Shown one piece after another: positions 34,073 through 41,548 of a stretch of DNA of 64,000 bases (position 1 is its first letter; every line of letters starts with the position of its first letter). The position numbers were made by a program, and so were the translations under genes. The stretch comes from Chryseobacterium sp. CH25. GTDB taxonomy: Bacteria > Bacteroidota > Bacteroidia > Flavobacteriales > Weeksellaceae. Location: contig NZ_NRQT01000003.1 in NCBI RefSeq assembly GCF_004119455.1, forward strand, positions 124,001 to 188,000, in the 5' to 3' direction. The notes beneath the pieces were generated by a model. The model was not told where the DNA came from, searched no databases, and saw only the letters and a program-made list of their open reading frames with translations.

Positions 34073-34750
34073 CTAGTTTAATAACTTCTTAATATCCTCA
34101 ATCAGGATTTCTCTGTCCGGATGGTATTTTCCGGTAAGCTTAGGATTCTTTCCTTCAGGATCTTCGTAATTCAATCCTGAGTAATAAAGGATCGGCATAT
34201 TTTCTTTATTGTATCTGCAACGGATATTACCATTCTCATCTACCAGCGCAATCATTCCGCTGTGATTAAGACTTTCTGCTTCATCTTCTTTATCGCCTAC
34301 ATAAATATTGAACTGATCTGCAAGTTTCCCGATATAGGTTCTGTCTCCTGTCAGGAAATGCCAGTTAGGAGATTTTGCACCTATTCTTTGAGCATGCTCT
34401 TTTAAGGTTTGCGGAGTATCATTGTCAGGATCAATACTGATGGAGATAATTCCAAAATCCGGATTGTTAATTTGGTTCTGAACCGCTTTCATGTTCGTAT
34501 TCATTACGGGACAAATGGTAGGACATTTACTGAAGAAAAACTCTACCAGATACACTTTTCCCAACATATCTTTATTGGTGATTTTTTTCCCGTTCTGATC
34601 CGTGAGTTCAAAATCAGGAACCTTCATCACGGTATAAAGACTCTTTTTAAAATAACTCATTCCAACTCCTATTCCTAAGAACAGTAAAGCAAACACTGCA
34701 ATCGGAATAATGATTTTGCTCTTGTTATTCTTCTGATTATTTTTGGGCAT
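34073..34750 (-). CDS. SCO1/SenC family copper chaperone
   Basis: 225 residues from the ATG at 34750. An N-terminal membrane anchor (IIIPIAVFALLFLGIGVGM) is followed by a thioredoxin fold with the SCO copper site: Cys76 and Cys80 in FSKCPTICPVM and His163 in LNHSGMIAL. SCO proteins deliver copper to the CuA centre of cytochrome c oxidase or act as thiol oxidoreductases in the periplasm. The gene overlaps the upstream YHS gene by 14 bp. The in-frame upstream start at 34804 would overlap it by 68 bp and is less likely. Confidence 0.92.
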   Translation of the reverse strand: MPKNNQKNNKSKIIIPIAVFALLFLGIGVGMSYFKKSLYTVMKVPDFELTDQNGKKITNKDMLGKVYLVEFFFSKCPTICPVMNTNMKAVQNQINNPDFGIISISIDPDNDTPQTLKEHAQRIGAKSPNWHFLTGDRTYIGKLADQFNIYVGDKEDEAESLNHSGMIALVDENGNIRCRYNKENMPILYYSGLNYEDPEGKNPKLTGKYHPDREILIEDIKKLLN

Positions 34751-35009
34751 AACTTTCAGGATTTTTCTTGAATTCATCTTTACAGTATGAGCTACAGAAG
34801 CCATATACTTTAGCTTTATATACCGCAGTATCTTTTAAAGAACCTGCTGTTTTCATATGGCAGATAGGATCTTCTTCATTCACTACCTGAACATTCTTTA
34901 TGTTTTCTCCTGAAGAGTCCATATTGCTTTTGTGTTTTACCTGGGGTTCTTTGGCGCAGGAAAAGAGGGTTATTGACAGCAGAGCCGTCAAAATAATTGG
35001 AAATTTCAT
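34737..35009 (-). CDS. YHS-domain lipoprotein
   Basis: 90 residues with a lipobox (LLSITLFSC). The mature part is a short linker and a YHS domain: EDPICHMKT, then VYGFCSSYCKDEFKKNPESY. The three Cys residues and the His of the domain are typical for heavy-metal-associated YHS proteins, which bind metal in envelope or membrane contexts. It overlaps the SCO gene by 14 bp. A copper-related role is supported by neighbours, not proven. Confidence 0.85.
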   Translation of the reverse strand: MKFPIILTALLSITLFSCAKEPQVKHKSNMDSSGENIKNVQVVNEEDPICHMKTAGSLKDTAVYKAKVYGFCSSYCKDEFKKNPESYAQK

Positions 35010-35192
35010 TTAATGATCAATTGAAATTAATATTTTTGAATACAATTGTAAGGCTAAACAGTACGTAACAACAACCATACGATCAGTTGGAATCCTATAA
35101 ATTCCTACTAACAAAGTTTTTTAGGTTAATCTGTAATGAATTGTTTAAATAGACTTTATACAAAAACTAAAATCTTAGTTCAATGTAAAACA

Positions 35193-35555
35193 TTAAACTA
35201 AAGGTGGATGGAATATCCTTGAAAAATAGTCTGAAGAATGGGAATCAAAATAATATGAATCTGGAGTCTCATCCTGCAATTCAGTATCTTTTTTATCTGA
35301 AAAAGAAAGAATTTCATGAGAAATAAAGACATCTAATCCAGCAATCTTTATCGTCTGTGAACTGTTGGATTGCTTTTCTGTTTTTGCCAGTTCTTTTTCA
35401 ACGTAGCATTTTCCTTTACAGGTAGACTGAGGAACCTCTCTGTTTTCACAAAGATTTTTCACTATATAATCATAGTTTACCGCATAGTTTACCAATGGCA
35501 GAACAGGACGTACTGCAACCGTAAAAATGATAAATATGGAAATAAATAACCTCAA
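35193..35555 (-). CDS. Small membrane protein with CKGKC motif, copy 2
   Basis: 120 residues with a TTG start. An N-terminal hydrophobic segment (LFISIFIIFTVAVRPVLP) is followed by AVNYDYIVKNLCEN, TCKGKCYVEKELAKTEK, a polar region, and the tail IFHPPLV. It aligns with the protein at 32879-33250 at the start, the Cys region and the tail, while the middle differs. A TATATTTG -7 element (35574-35581, minus strand) lies 19 bp upstream of the start. It is first in the direction of transcription of the copper-related cluster, with a 183-bp gap before the YHS gene. Function unknown. Confidence 0.75.
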   Translation of the reverse strand: MRLFISIFIIFTVAVRPVLPLVNYAVNYDYIVKNLCENREVPQSTCKGKCYVEKELAKTEKQSNSSQTIKIAGLDVFISHEILSFSDKKDTELQDETPDSYYFDSHSSDYFSRIFHPPLV

Positions 35556-35573
35556 TTCTTCAGTTCTGTGTTA

Positions 35574-35581
35574 CAAATATA
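35574..35581 (-). promoter_or_regulatory. -7 element (TATATTTG) before CKGKC copy 2
   Basis: The minus strand reads TATATTTG about 19 bp before the TTG start and matches TAnnTTTG. No spaced -33 was found. Confidence 0.45.
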
Positions 35582-35654
35582 CTACTTCAAAATTGTTTTC
35601 TGTTCTATTTATGATGAATGTCATTGATGGATTTTTATTGATCTCTTATGTTTT

Positions 35655-35810
35655 GTTGGAATTCGCAAGGGCGCAAGGATCTTTTTAAAAGATTATGTTT
35701 TTAAGGCGCAAGGATTTTATCTGCGATAAAATTGAATACTGCTTATTTTTTTGAGCTTTAAAATATACACAATGTGAATAAAAATCCTTGCGCCTTTGCG
35801 TTTTCCAACA
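35655..35810. repeat. REP/MITE-like intergenic element with inverted ends
   Basis: A left arm (35655-35686: GTTGGAATTCGCAAGGGCGC then AAGGATC and T run) and a right arm (35781-35810) are inverted relatives matching at about 27 of 32 positions. A third copy, AAGGCGCAAGGATTTTAT, is at 35703-35720 and pairs almost perfectly with 35779-35797. The transcript could fold into a long hairpin. No gene or transposase is present. It fills most of the 35556-35873 gap. Confidence 0.7.
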
Positions 35811-35811
35811 G

Positions 35812-35840
35812 AAAAGACTCCGCTGTTACCAGCAGAGCCT
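35812..35840 (-). terminator. Probable terminator of the metal efflux operon
   Basis: On the minus strand GGCTCTGCTG pairs with CAGCGGAGTC (two G-U pairs) around GTAA, followed by TTTTC. It lies 34 bp after the ATPase stop. Confidence 0.7.
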
Positions 35841-35873
35841 TCTTAATATAATATAGCCGTATGTTTTTAGTTT

Positions 35874-37859
35874 CTAAAACTTCATTCTCTGAATTCTCAC
35901 TGCATTTAAAATTGCCAGTAAAGCAACTCCTACATCAGCAAACACAGCTTCCCACATGGTAGCCAAACCTCCTGCACCCAATACAAGAACCACAGCTTTT
36001 ACAGCAAAGGCAAGGATAATATTCTGCCAAACGATTTTTTTCGTTTGCTTCCCAATATTAATAGCCATTGGAATTTTACTTGGTTTATCATCCTGAATGA
36101 CCACATCCGCTGTTTCAATAGTGGCATCACTTCCTAATCCACCCATAGCGATTCCTACATCACTTAAAGCAACTACCGGAGCATCATTTACTCCATCTCC
36201 TACGAAAGCTACCGTCTGGTTTTTTGCTTTGATTTCTTTTACTTTATTCACTTTATCTTCCGGCAGAAGATCTCCGAATGCATTATCAATACCCAGCTGA
36301 TCTGCTACATATTTTACAACAGTTCCTTTGTCTCCACTTAACATAGTGGCTTTTACCCCCATTTTATGAAGATTATCAACGGTTTCTTTGGCATCTGCTT
36401 TAATACTGTCTGCAATCGTGATATAACCTGCAAACTTTTTATCGTATGCTACCGCAATAAGAGTGTACACAATATTAGCATGGTTGATATCATAGCTGAT
36501 GCTGAACTTATCCATTAACTTAAAGTTTCCCACCAGAAGTTCTTTTCCATTGACCGTTGCTTTCAACCCATGCCCTGCAATCTCTTCAACGTTTTCCATT
36601 GGAATGGAATAATTGATATCTCCTACATAGTTATGAATTGCCGTGGCTACAGGGTGGGTACTTTTACTTTCCAGCAGATTAACCAGCTGCATGATTTCAT
36701 CTTTATTAAATTCAGGACTAATGCTTACTTCCTGAACTTTGAAAACGCCTTCCGTCATGGTTCCGGTTTTATCCATCACCACGTTCTGAATTTCGGCAAT
36801 ACTATCCAGGAAGTTACTTCCTTTGAATAAAATTCCGTTTCGGCTGGCGGCTCCAATTCCTCCGAAATATCCTAATGGAATAGAGATCACTAAGGCACAA
36901 GGGCATGAAATCACCAGGAAGATCAATGCTCTGTATAACCAATCTCTGAATTGATAATCATCCACAAAGAAATAGGGTAAAAAAGTAATTCCTATGGCAA
37001 GAAATACAACAATCGGAGTGTATACTTTTGCAAATTTTCTGATGAATAACTCAGTAGGCGCTTTCTGAGCAGTTGCATTCTGAACCAGCTCTAAGATTTT
37101 ACTTAGTTTACTGTCTTCATAAGCTGTGGTTACCTTCACAAGAGCAATACTGTTCATATTAATCATCCCTGCCAATACTACTTCTCCTTTATTTTTGGTG
37201 TCCGGTTTACTTTCTCCAGTCAAGGCAGCGGTATTGAATGATGCCGAATCTGAAAGCAGTTCTCCGTCTAAGGCCAGTTTTTCACCTGGTCTTAACTGAA
37301 TGACATCACCTACTTTGGTTTCTTTTGCTTTAATCGTTTTAGGCTGATTATTTTCCATAATTGTAACCTCATCAGGTCTTTGATCCAGTAAAGCTTTAAT
37401 ATTTCCTTTAGCTCTGGTTACTGCCATCGACTGGAAAACCTCTCCTACTGCATAAAAAAGCATTACCGCAACACCTTCAGGATATTCTCCGATGGCAAAT
37501 GCACCAATGGTAGCAATACTCATCAGAAAGAATTCTGAGAATACATCTCCTTTAATAATACTTTTATAAGCATCTTTCAAGACTGGAAATCCTACAGGGA
37601 TATAAGCGGCCAGGAACCAAACTAATCGTACCCATCCTGCAAACCATGTAGGTTTTATATAATTGTCAAATGCAATTCCTAATAATAAAATCACAAAGGA
37701 TATAATCGCCGGGAGAAACATCTGAAAGATGCTCTGATCTCCTGTATCATGAGAATGCCCGTCGTGATCGTGGTCATGATCGTGCCCATCTCCTGCTGAA
37801 TGATTATGTTGATGTCCTTTTGTTTCTTTTTCCGGGGTTGTACTACAGCACTTTTCCAT
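35874..37859 (-). CDS. Zn/Cd/Pb-type P1B ATPase with His-rich N-terminus
   Basis: 661 residues. It pumps a heavy metal cation out of the cytoplasm using ATP. The N-terminus has CC (4-5) and a run of His/Asp pairs (residues ~16-38) instead of the usual HMA domain. Core motifs are TGES (214-217), CPC (319-321) in membrane helix 6, DKTGT with phosphorylated Asp363, THPVA, GDGVNDAP, and DVG in the last membrane helix (MWEAVFADVG). CPC with the late DxG points to the P1B-2 (ZntA/CadA) class, that is Zn2+, Cd2+ or Pb2+. It follows the Fur-family gene and has its own -7 element and operator-like repeat. Confidence 0.92.
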   Translation of the reverse strand: MEKCCSTTPEKETKGHQHNHSAGDGHDHDHDHDGHSHDTGDQSIFQMFLPAIISFVILLLGIAFDNYIKPTWFAGWVRLVWFLAAYIPVGFPVLKDAYKSIIKGDVFSEFFLMSIATIGAFAIGEYPEGVAVMLFYAVGEVFQSMAVTRAKGNIKALLDQRPDEVTIMENNQPKTIKAKETKVGDVIQLRPGEKLALDGELLSDSASFNTAALTGESKPDTKNKGEVVLAGMINMNSIALVKVTTAYEDSKLSKILELVQNATAQKAPTELFIRKFAKVYTPIVVFLAIGITFLPYFFVDDYQFRDWLYRALIFLVISCPCALVISIPLGYFGGIGAASRNGILFKGSNFLDSIAEIQNVVMDKTGTMTEGVFKVQEVSISPEFNKDEIMQLVNLLESKSTHPVATAIHNYVGDINYSIPMENVEEIAGHGLKATVNGKELLVGNFKLMDKFSISYDINHANIVYTLIAVAYDKKFAGYITIADSIKADAKETVDNLHKMGVKATMLSGDKGTVVKYVADQLGIDNAFGDLLPEDKVNKVKEIKAKNQTVAFVGDGVNDAPVVALSDVGIAMGGLGSDATIETADVVIQDDKPSKIPMAINIGKQTKKIVWQNIILAFAVKAVVLVLGAGGLATMWEAVFADVGVALLAILNAVRIQRMKF

Positions 37860-37875
37860 AACTGTTATTTTTATA

Positions 37876-37883
37876 CAAATTTA
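37876..37883 (-). promoter_or_regulatory. -7 element (TAAATTTG) of the P1B ATPase gene
   Basis: The minus strand reads TAAATTTG 16 bp before the ATG at 37859. The operator-like repeat at 37897-37911 ends 13 bp upstream of it. Confidence 0.6.
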
Positions 37884-37896
37884 AAGGTGAGACAGA

Positions 37897-37911
37897 TGCA
37901 ATGCTATTGCA
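37897..37911. promoter_or_regulatory. Candidate Fur-family operator TGCAATGCTATTGCA
   Basis: A 7-1-7 inverted repeat (TGCAATG, C, TATTGCA) 13 bp upstream of the ATPase -7 element. It overlaps the last codons and stop of the Fur-family gene. It is nearly the same as the repeat at 45985-45999, and the flank AAACTTTC matches AAAGTTTC there. The 7-1-7 layout is the form used by Fur/Zur/PerR proteins. Confidence 0.65.
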
Positions 37912-38323
37912 AACTTTCGAGACAATTTTCACAGATTCCTTTGGCAAAAAGTCTTATTTCATCAATCCGGAAATTGGTCTGTATATTTTCAGGAAAGGAA
38001 ATATCTTCTTTACAGGTGGTCTGTTTGCATATTTTACAATAGAAATGAAGATGCCAGTCTTTATGGGTTTTCTCATCACAGTCGTCATCACATAGTTTGT
38101 ATTTTGTGGTGGTATTTTCCTGTATGCTGTGAACAATTCCTTTTTCTTCAAAAGTTTTTAAGGTTCTGTAAATGGTAATTCGGTCTGCATTCTCAAAGTG
38201 ATTTTCTATTTCAGACAGAGACATAGCAGCGTCCTGTGAGCTTAAAAAATCATATACCAAAATCCTCATACTGGTAGGCTTGGTATTTTTATCGATGAGT
38301 TTGTTTTCTATATCTTTTTTCAT
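37904..38323 (-). CDS. Fur-family (Zur-like) metal-responsive regulator
   Basis: 139 residues. The N-terminal winged-helix part has RILVYDFL, SLSEIENHF and the recognition helix ADRITIYRTLKTFEEKGIVH. The C-terminal metal-binding part has HLHFYCKICKQTTC, then CENC, giving the two CxxC pairs of the structural zinc site. Fur-family proteins repress or activate genes according to metal load. It sits inside a metal efflux cluster, 18 bp after the CDF gene, and its 3' end overlaps a candidate operator. A role controlling efflux is inferred; Zur-like rather than iron Fur is suggested by the neighbours only. Confidence 0.88.
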   Translation of the reverse strand: MKKDIENKLIDKNTKPTSMRILVYDFLSSQDAAMSLSEIENHFENADRITIYRTLKTFEEKGIVHSIQENTTTKYKLCDDDCDEKTHKDWHLHFYCKICKQTTCKEDISFPENIQTNFRIDEIRLFAKGICENCLESLQ

Positions 38324-38341
38324 TTTTAATCTTTTAAAATA

Positions 38342-39244
38342 TTACAGATGTACTTCATTCTCTTCATATCCTTCTTCTTCGATCTGAAAAGTGGTATGGC
38401 TTATTTTAAAATTCTCAACGGTTGTATCTGTCAAGATTTTTAATAATTGATTCTGCGAAACATTAGCTTCCTTTACAACATGAGCACTCATTGCGTTCAC
38501 ACTGGAAGTTAGCGACCATACATGCAGATCATGAACATTCTTCACGCCCTGAATCTGCTCCAGAGATTTACGGAGTTCATAAATATCTACATCAGCCGGA
38601 GTTCCTTCCAACAGTACATTGATGGCTTCTTTCAATAATCGCCAAGTTCTTGGGAATATTAATAATCCTATAGCTGCAGAAATCAATGGATCAGCATAAT
38701 ACCAGCCTGTTGTAAGCATAATAATCCCTGCAATCATTACTCCAACAGAAGTTAACATATCGGAAAGTACTTCGAAATAAGCGCCTTTCATATTCAGACT
38801 TCCTTCTGAATCTTTTCTGAGGATCATCATCCCGATGATATTCACCAATAATCCGATTCCAGCTACAATCAACATAGATTTACTCTGTACTTCCGGTGGA
38901 TTCTGAAACCGTTGATACGCTTCAAATAAAACATATATTGAAATTCCCAAAAGAACAACAGCATTTATTACGGCTGCTAATATTTCGGTACGGTAATATC
39001 CAAAGGTTCTGGAAGGGTCTGCTTTTTTCTCTCCTATTTTTATCGCAATAAATGCCAGCAATAAACCTACAACATCGGTTAACATATGCGCTGCATCAGC
39101 TAATAATGCGAGACTGTTGGTGACAATTCCACCTATAACCTCAGCAATAAGATAAGTCCCGCTAAGGCACAGTACAATCAGTAAGTTTTTTTTATGTCTG
39201 CTTGCTGCAGAGGGAGTCTGTATTTGTGTTTGGGTGTTTTCCAT
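38342..39244 (-). CDS. Cation diffusion facilitator (CzcD/ZitB-like) metal exporter
   Basis: 300 residues with six membrane helices and a cytoplasmic C-terminal domain (VKNVHDLHVWSLTSSVNAMS). CDF proteins export Zn2+ and similar ions in exchange for protons. Helix 2 has the HxxxD site (ADAAHMLTD, His53 and Asp57). Helix 5 has EVLSD, so Glu158 stands where zinc-type members usually have His, with Asp162 conserved. The first 20 residues lack the long His-rich leader of some relatives. It lies 14 bp after the bestrophin gene and 18 bp before the Fur-family gene, all in one operon. Confidence 0.9.
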   Translation of the reverse strand: MENTQTQIQTPSAASRHKKNLLIVLCLSGTYLIAEVIGGIVTNSLALLADAAHMLTDVVGLLLAFIAIKIGEKKADPSRTFGYYRTEILAAVINAVVLLGISIYVLFEAYQRFQNPPEVQSKSMLIVAGIGLLVNIIGMMILRKDSEGSLNMKGAYFEVLSDMLTSVGVMIAGIIMLTTGWYYADPLISAAIGLLIFPRTWRLLKEAINVLLEGTPADVDIYELRKSLEQIQGVKNVHDLHVWSLTSSVNAMSAHVVKEANVSQNQLLKILTDTTVENFKISHTTFQIEEEGYEENEVHL

Positions 39245-39258
39245 AGCTAATGGCTTAA

Positions 39259-40146
39259 TTACATTTCATAATAGGAGGTATTTTCTTTTTTAGGGGGAAC
39301 ATTTTGCTCCCCAATCATTTGTCTGATATTGATCTCTATGGTTTGTGCCAAAGAAGTTACCGGAGTATCTACCGGTCTGTTTTCAAATGGATCCTGCATC
39401 ATAATTGAGGTCTTTTCGATAGTAATAAACACAATCGGAATCAGGAAAGTAATGAGAATCTCTATAATCAGCTGGGAATCATCCAATCCAAATGGAAGTA
39501 TGATCGCAAATACGTAGATTAATGTATGCACAAGAATGCTGTAAGATCTTGGAAACACTGTGTTCTTTAATCTTTCACATTTTCCCATGCTGTCGCAAAG
39601 TCTTGTGACCATATCATTAAGCTGCATATGTTGAAAATCCGTCAGTTTTGAAGTTCCTATCTCTTTAAGCTGTTTGGAATGGGCATCCAAAAGAGCATTC
39701 GGAATATTAGTACCGTTGATTTGATTTTCGTTCAAATAGCCCTGAACTTTATCTGAAAAAGGCAGTTTTCTCAATGATTCTCCTAAAGCATAGGTCCAGA
39801 TGATCTGCCTCTCTGCAAACTCTCTGATGGTTTTATGATCCTCAGCAGGTAAAAACTGGGTAACCAGCCTTACAAAACTTCTGGAATCATTTACAATGGC
39901 TCCCCAAACGGTTCTTGCTTCCCACCATCTTTCATAAGATTGAGAGGTTCTGAATGCCAGCAACAATGATACTGCTGTTCCTAAAAGAGCAGGAATATTC
40001 AGAGGCAATGAAATTTTCTGAAACCACGGAAGCATATCCAAAAGTCCTATGGCTACGGCAAATATTCCGATGAACAGAATCTGAGACTTTATTTCACGGA
40101 TGAAATACCAGACTGATATTTTTTGTTTAATAGCATAATAATTCAT
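39259..40146 (-). CDS. Bestrophin family membrane channel
   Basis: 295 residues. The bestrophin/YneE signature is clear: SLLLAFRTSQSYERWWEARTVWG in parts (LLLAFRTSQSYERWWEAR), then VNDSRSFVRLVTQFL, and the late LPFGLDDSQ. Family members form pentameric ion channels, mostly for anions. About four hydrophobic segments are visible (near 25-45, 48-66, 205-225 and 230-250). It is placed between the RND adaptor and the CDF exporter in a metal efflux cluster, so it may balance charge during efflux; this is inference. Confidence 0.88.
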   Translation of the reverse strand: MNYYAIKQKISVWYFIREIKSQILFIGIFAVAIGLLDMLPWFQKISLPLNIPALLGTAVSLLLAFRTSQSYERWWEARTVWGAIVNDSRSFVRLVTQFLPAEDHKTIREFAERQIIWTYALGESLRKLPFSDKVQGYLNENQINGTNIPNALLDAHSKQLKEIGTSKLTDFQHMQLNDMVTRLCDSMGKCERLKNTVFPRSYSILVHTLIYVFAIILPFGLDDSQLIIEILITFLIPIVFITIEKTSIMMQDPFENRPVDTPVTSLAQTIEINIRQMIGEQNVPPKKENTSYYEM

Positions 40147-40272
40147 GTATTAAATGTTGTAAGATACTCTTTACTTTTCCCTCAGTCGGTTTTTATATTT
40201 CAATATAGCAACCCGTAAACAGCTCTAATTTACGTATAAAAATCGACACTTCATTGATTCTAATCTCCTTCA

Positions 40273-41502
40273 TTAATGCTCGTGCTCTCCAGAATTAACC
40301 AATTTGGCATTCACAAAAAAGGCAGATTTCACTACTATTTTAGCATTATCCGGAATATCCCCAACAGGCGTTATAGCCGTATATCCCATATCGGAAGTTC
40401 CTTTCACCACTTCTACTTTTTCAAAATTCAATGTTTTAGGATGAGGTTTTCCTTTTTCATCATGTTCTTCCTCTATCTTTTTATCGGTTTGAATAAAGAC
40501 ATAGAACTTCCCGTCTGCTTCTACAATGGCTTCAGTAGGAACAGCTGGGGTAACACTTTTATCAAGACTTACGATCCCGGTGATATTCATTCCGTCAATT
40601 AATCCTGCTTTATTTCCAATTACTTCGCAGTGCATTGAGATGGTTTTGCTTTCGTTTTCAAAGGAAGATCCGATGCTGTAAATTTTTGCATCGTATTCAG
40701 TTTCCGGATTATTGGTCAGTTTAAAATGAACAATCTGTCCTACTCTCATTTTCGGAAGATCTTTTTCAAATACCTGAAGATCTAAGTGAATAGAACCGTT
40801 ATCAATCACTGTAGCTACAGGAGAAGAAATATCCACATAACTTCCTATCTGAGCGGTAATACTACTGATGGTTCCACTGATAGGAGCTGTAATCACTAAA
40901 CCGGATCTCATGTTCCCATTGTTGACATTTCCGGGGTTAATTCCCATCATCTGAAGCTGTTTAAGAAGAGATGCTCTTTTAGTTCTTAAAGTTTTCAATT
41001 CTGCATCGGCACTTTGAAGATTTTTCTTAGCTCCGGCATCGTTATCAAAAAGTTCTCTCTGTCTTCTGAATTCCTGTTCAGCATAGGTAATTCTGCTATT
41101 GGTTGTCAAATAATCTTCCTGAAGCTGAATATACTCAGGATTGGCAATGGTAGCAATTACCTGCCCTTTCTTTACAATACTTCCTACCTGAATATTGATG
41201 GTTTTGATGATTCCACCATACAAAGAAGTAATGGTCGCTTTATTGCTGTTCGGTACGCTCAAAAGACCATTTGCTTTAATGGTGGACGTAAGCTCTTTCA
41301 TTTCTACCGTTCCTAAAGCTACTCCTACCGACTTCATCTGTTCTTCTGTTAAAGAGGCAATGGTTTGTGACTCTTCTTCATGTGCATGTTCTTTCTGCTC
41401 TTTTTTTTCAGGTGCTTTTTCTTCTGCAACTTCTTTTTTTCCGCAGCTAACAGCTAACAGAGAGATGAATACAAGGGCTATGATATTATATTTGAGTTTC
41501 AT
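40273..41502 (-). CDS. RND efflux periplasmic adaptor (CzcB/CusB-like) lipoprotein
   Basis: 409 residues. The lipobox is in LVFISLLAVSCGKK. A Lys/Glu/His-rich linker (EHAHEEE) follows; then the membrane-fusion layout: barrel-sandwich halves (SLYGGIIKTINIQVGSIVKK; APISGTISSITAQIGSYV), an alpha-hairpin (~130-195) and beta-barrel and membrane-proximal parts. It ends with EHEH. It bridges the inner membrane RND pump and the outer membrane channel. It follows the CzcA-TolC fusion gene by 46 bp. An ATG at 41547, 1 bp after that gene's stop, is also in frame; 41502 is chosen because it gives a standard signal length. Confidence 0.9.
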   Translation of the reverse strand: MKLKYNIIALVFISLLAVSCGKKEVAEEKAPEKKEQKEHAHEEESQTIASLTEEQMKSVGVALGTVEMKELTSTIKANGLLSVPNSNKATITSLYGGIIKTINIQVGSIVKKGQVIATIANPEYIQLQEDYLTTNSRITYAEQEFRRQRELFDNDAGAKKNLQSADAELKTLRTKRASLLKQLQMMGINPGNVNNGNMRSGLVITAPISGTISSITAQIGSYVDISSPVATVIDNGSIHLDLQVFEKDLPKMRVGQIVHFKLTNNPETEYDAKIYSIGSSFENESKTISMHCEVIGNKAGLIDGMNITGIVSLDKSVTPAVPTEAIVEADGKFYVFIQTDKKIEEEHDEKGKPHPKTLNFEKVEVVKGTSDMGYTAITPVGDIPDNAKIVVKSAFFVNAKLVNSGEHEH

Positions 41503-41548
41503 ATTTGAATTTTTAGCGATACTAAGGTCGTTTACAATCGACTTCATA

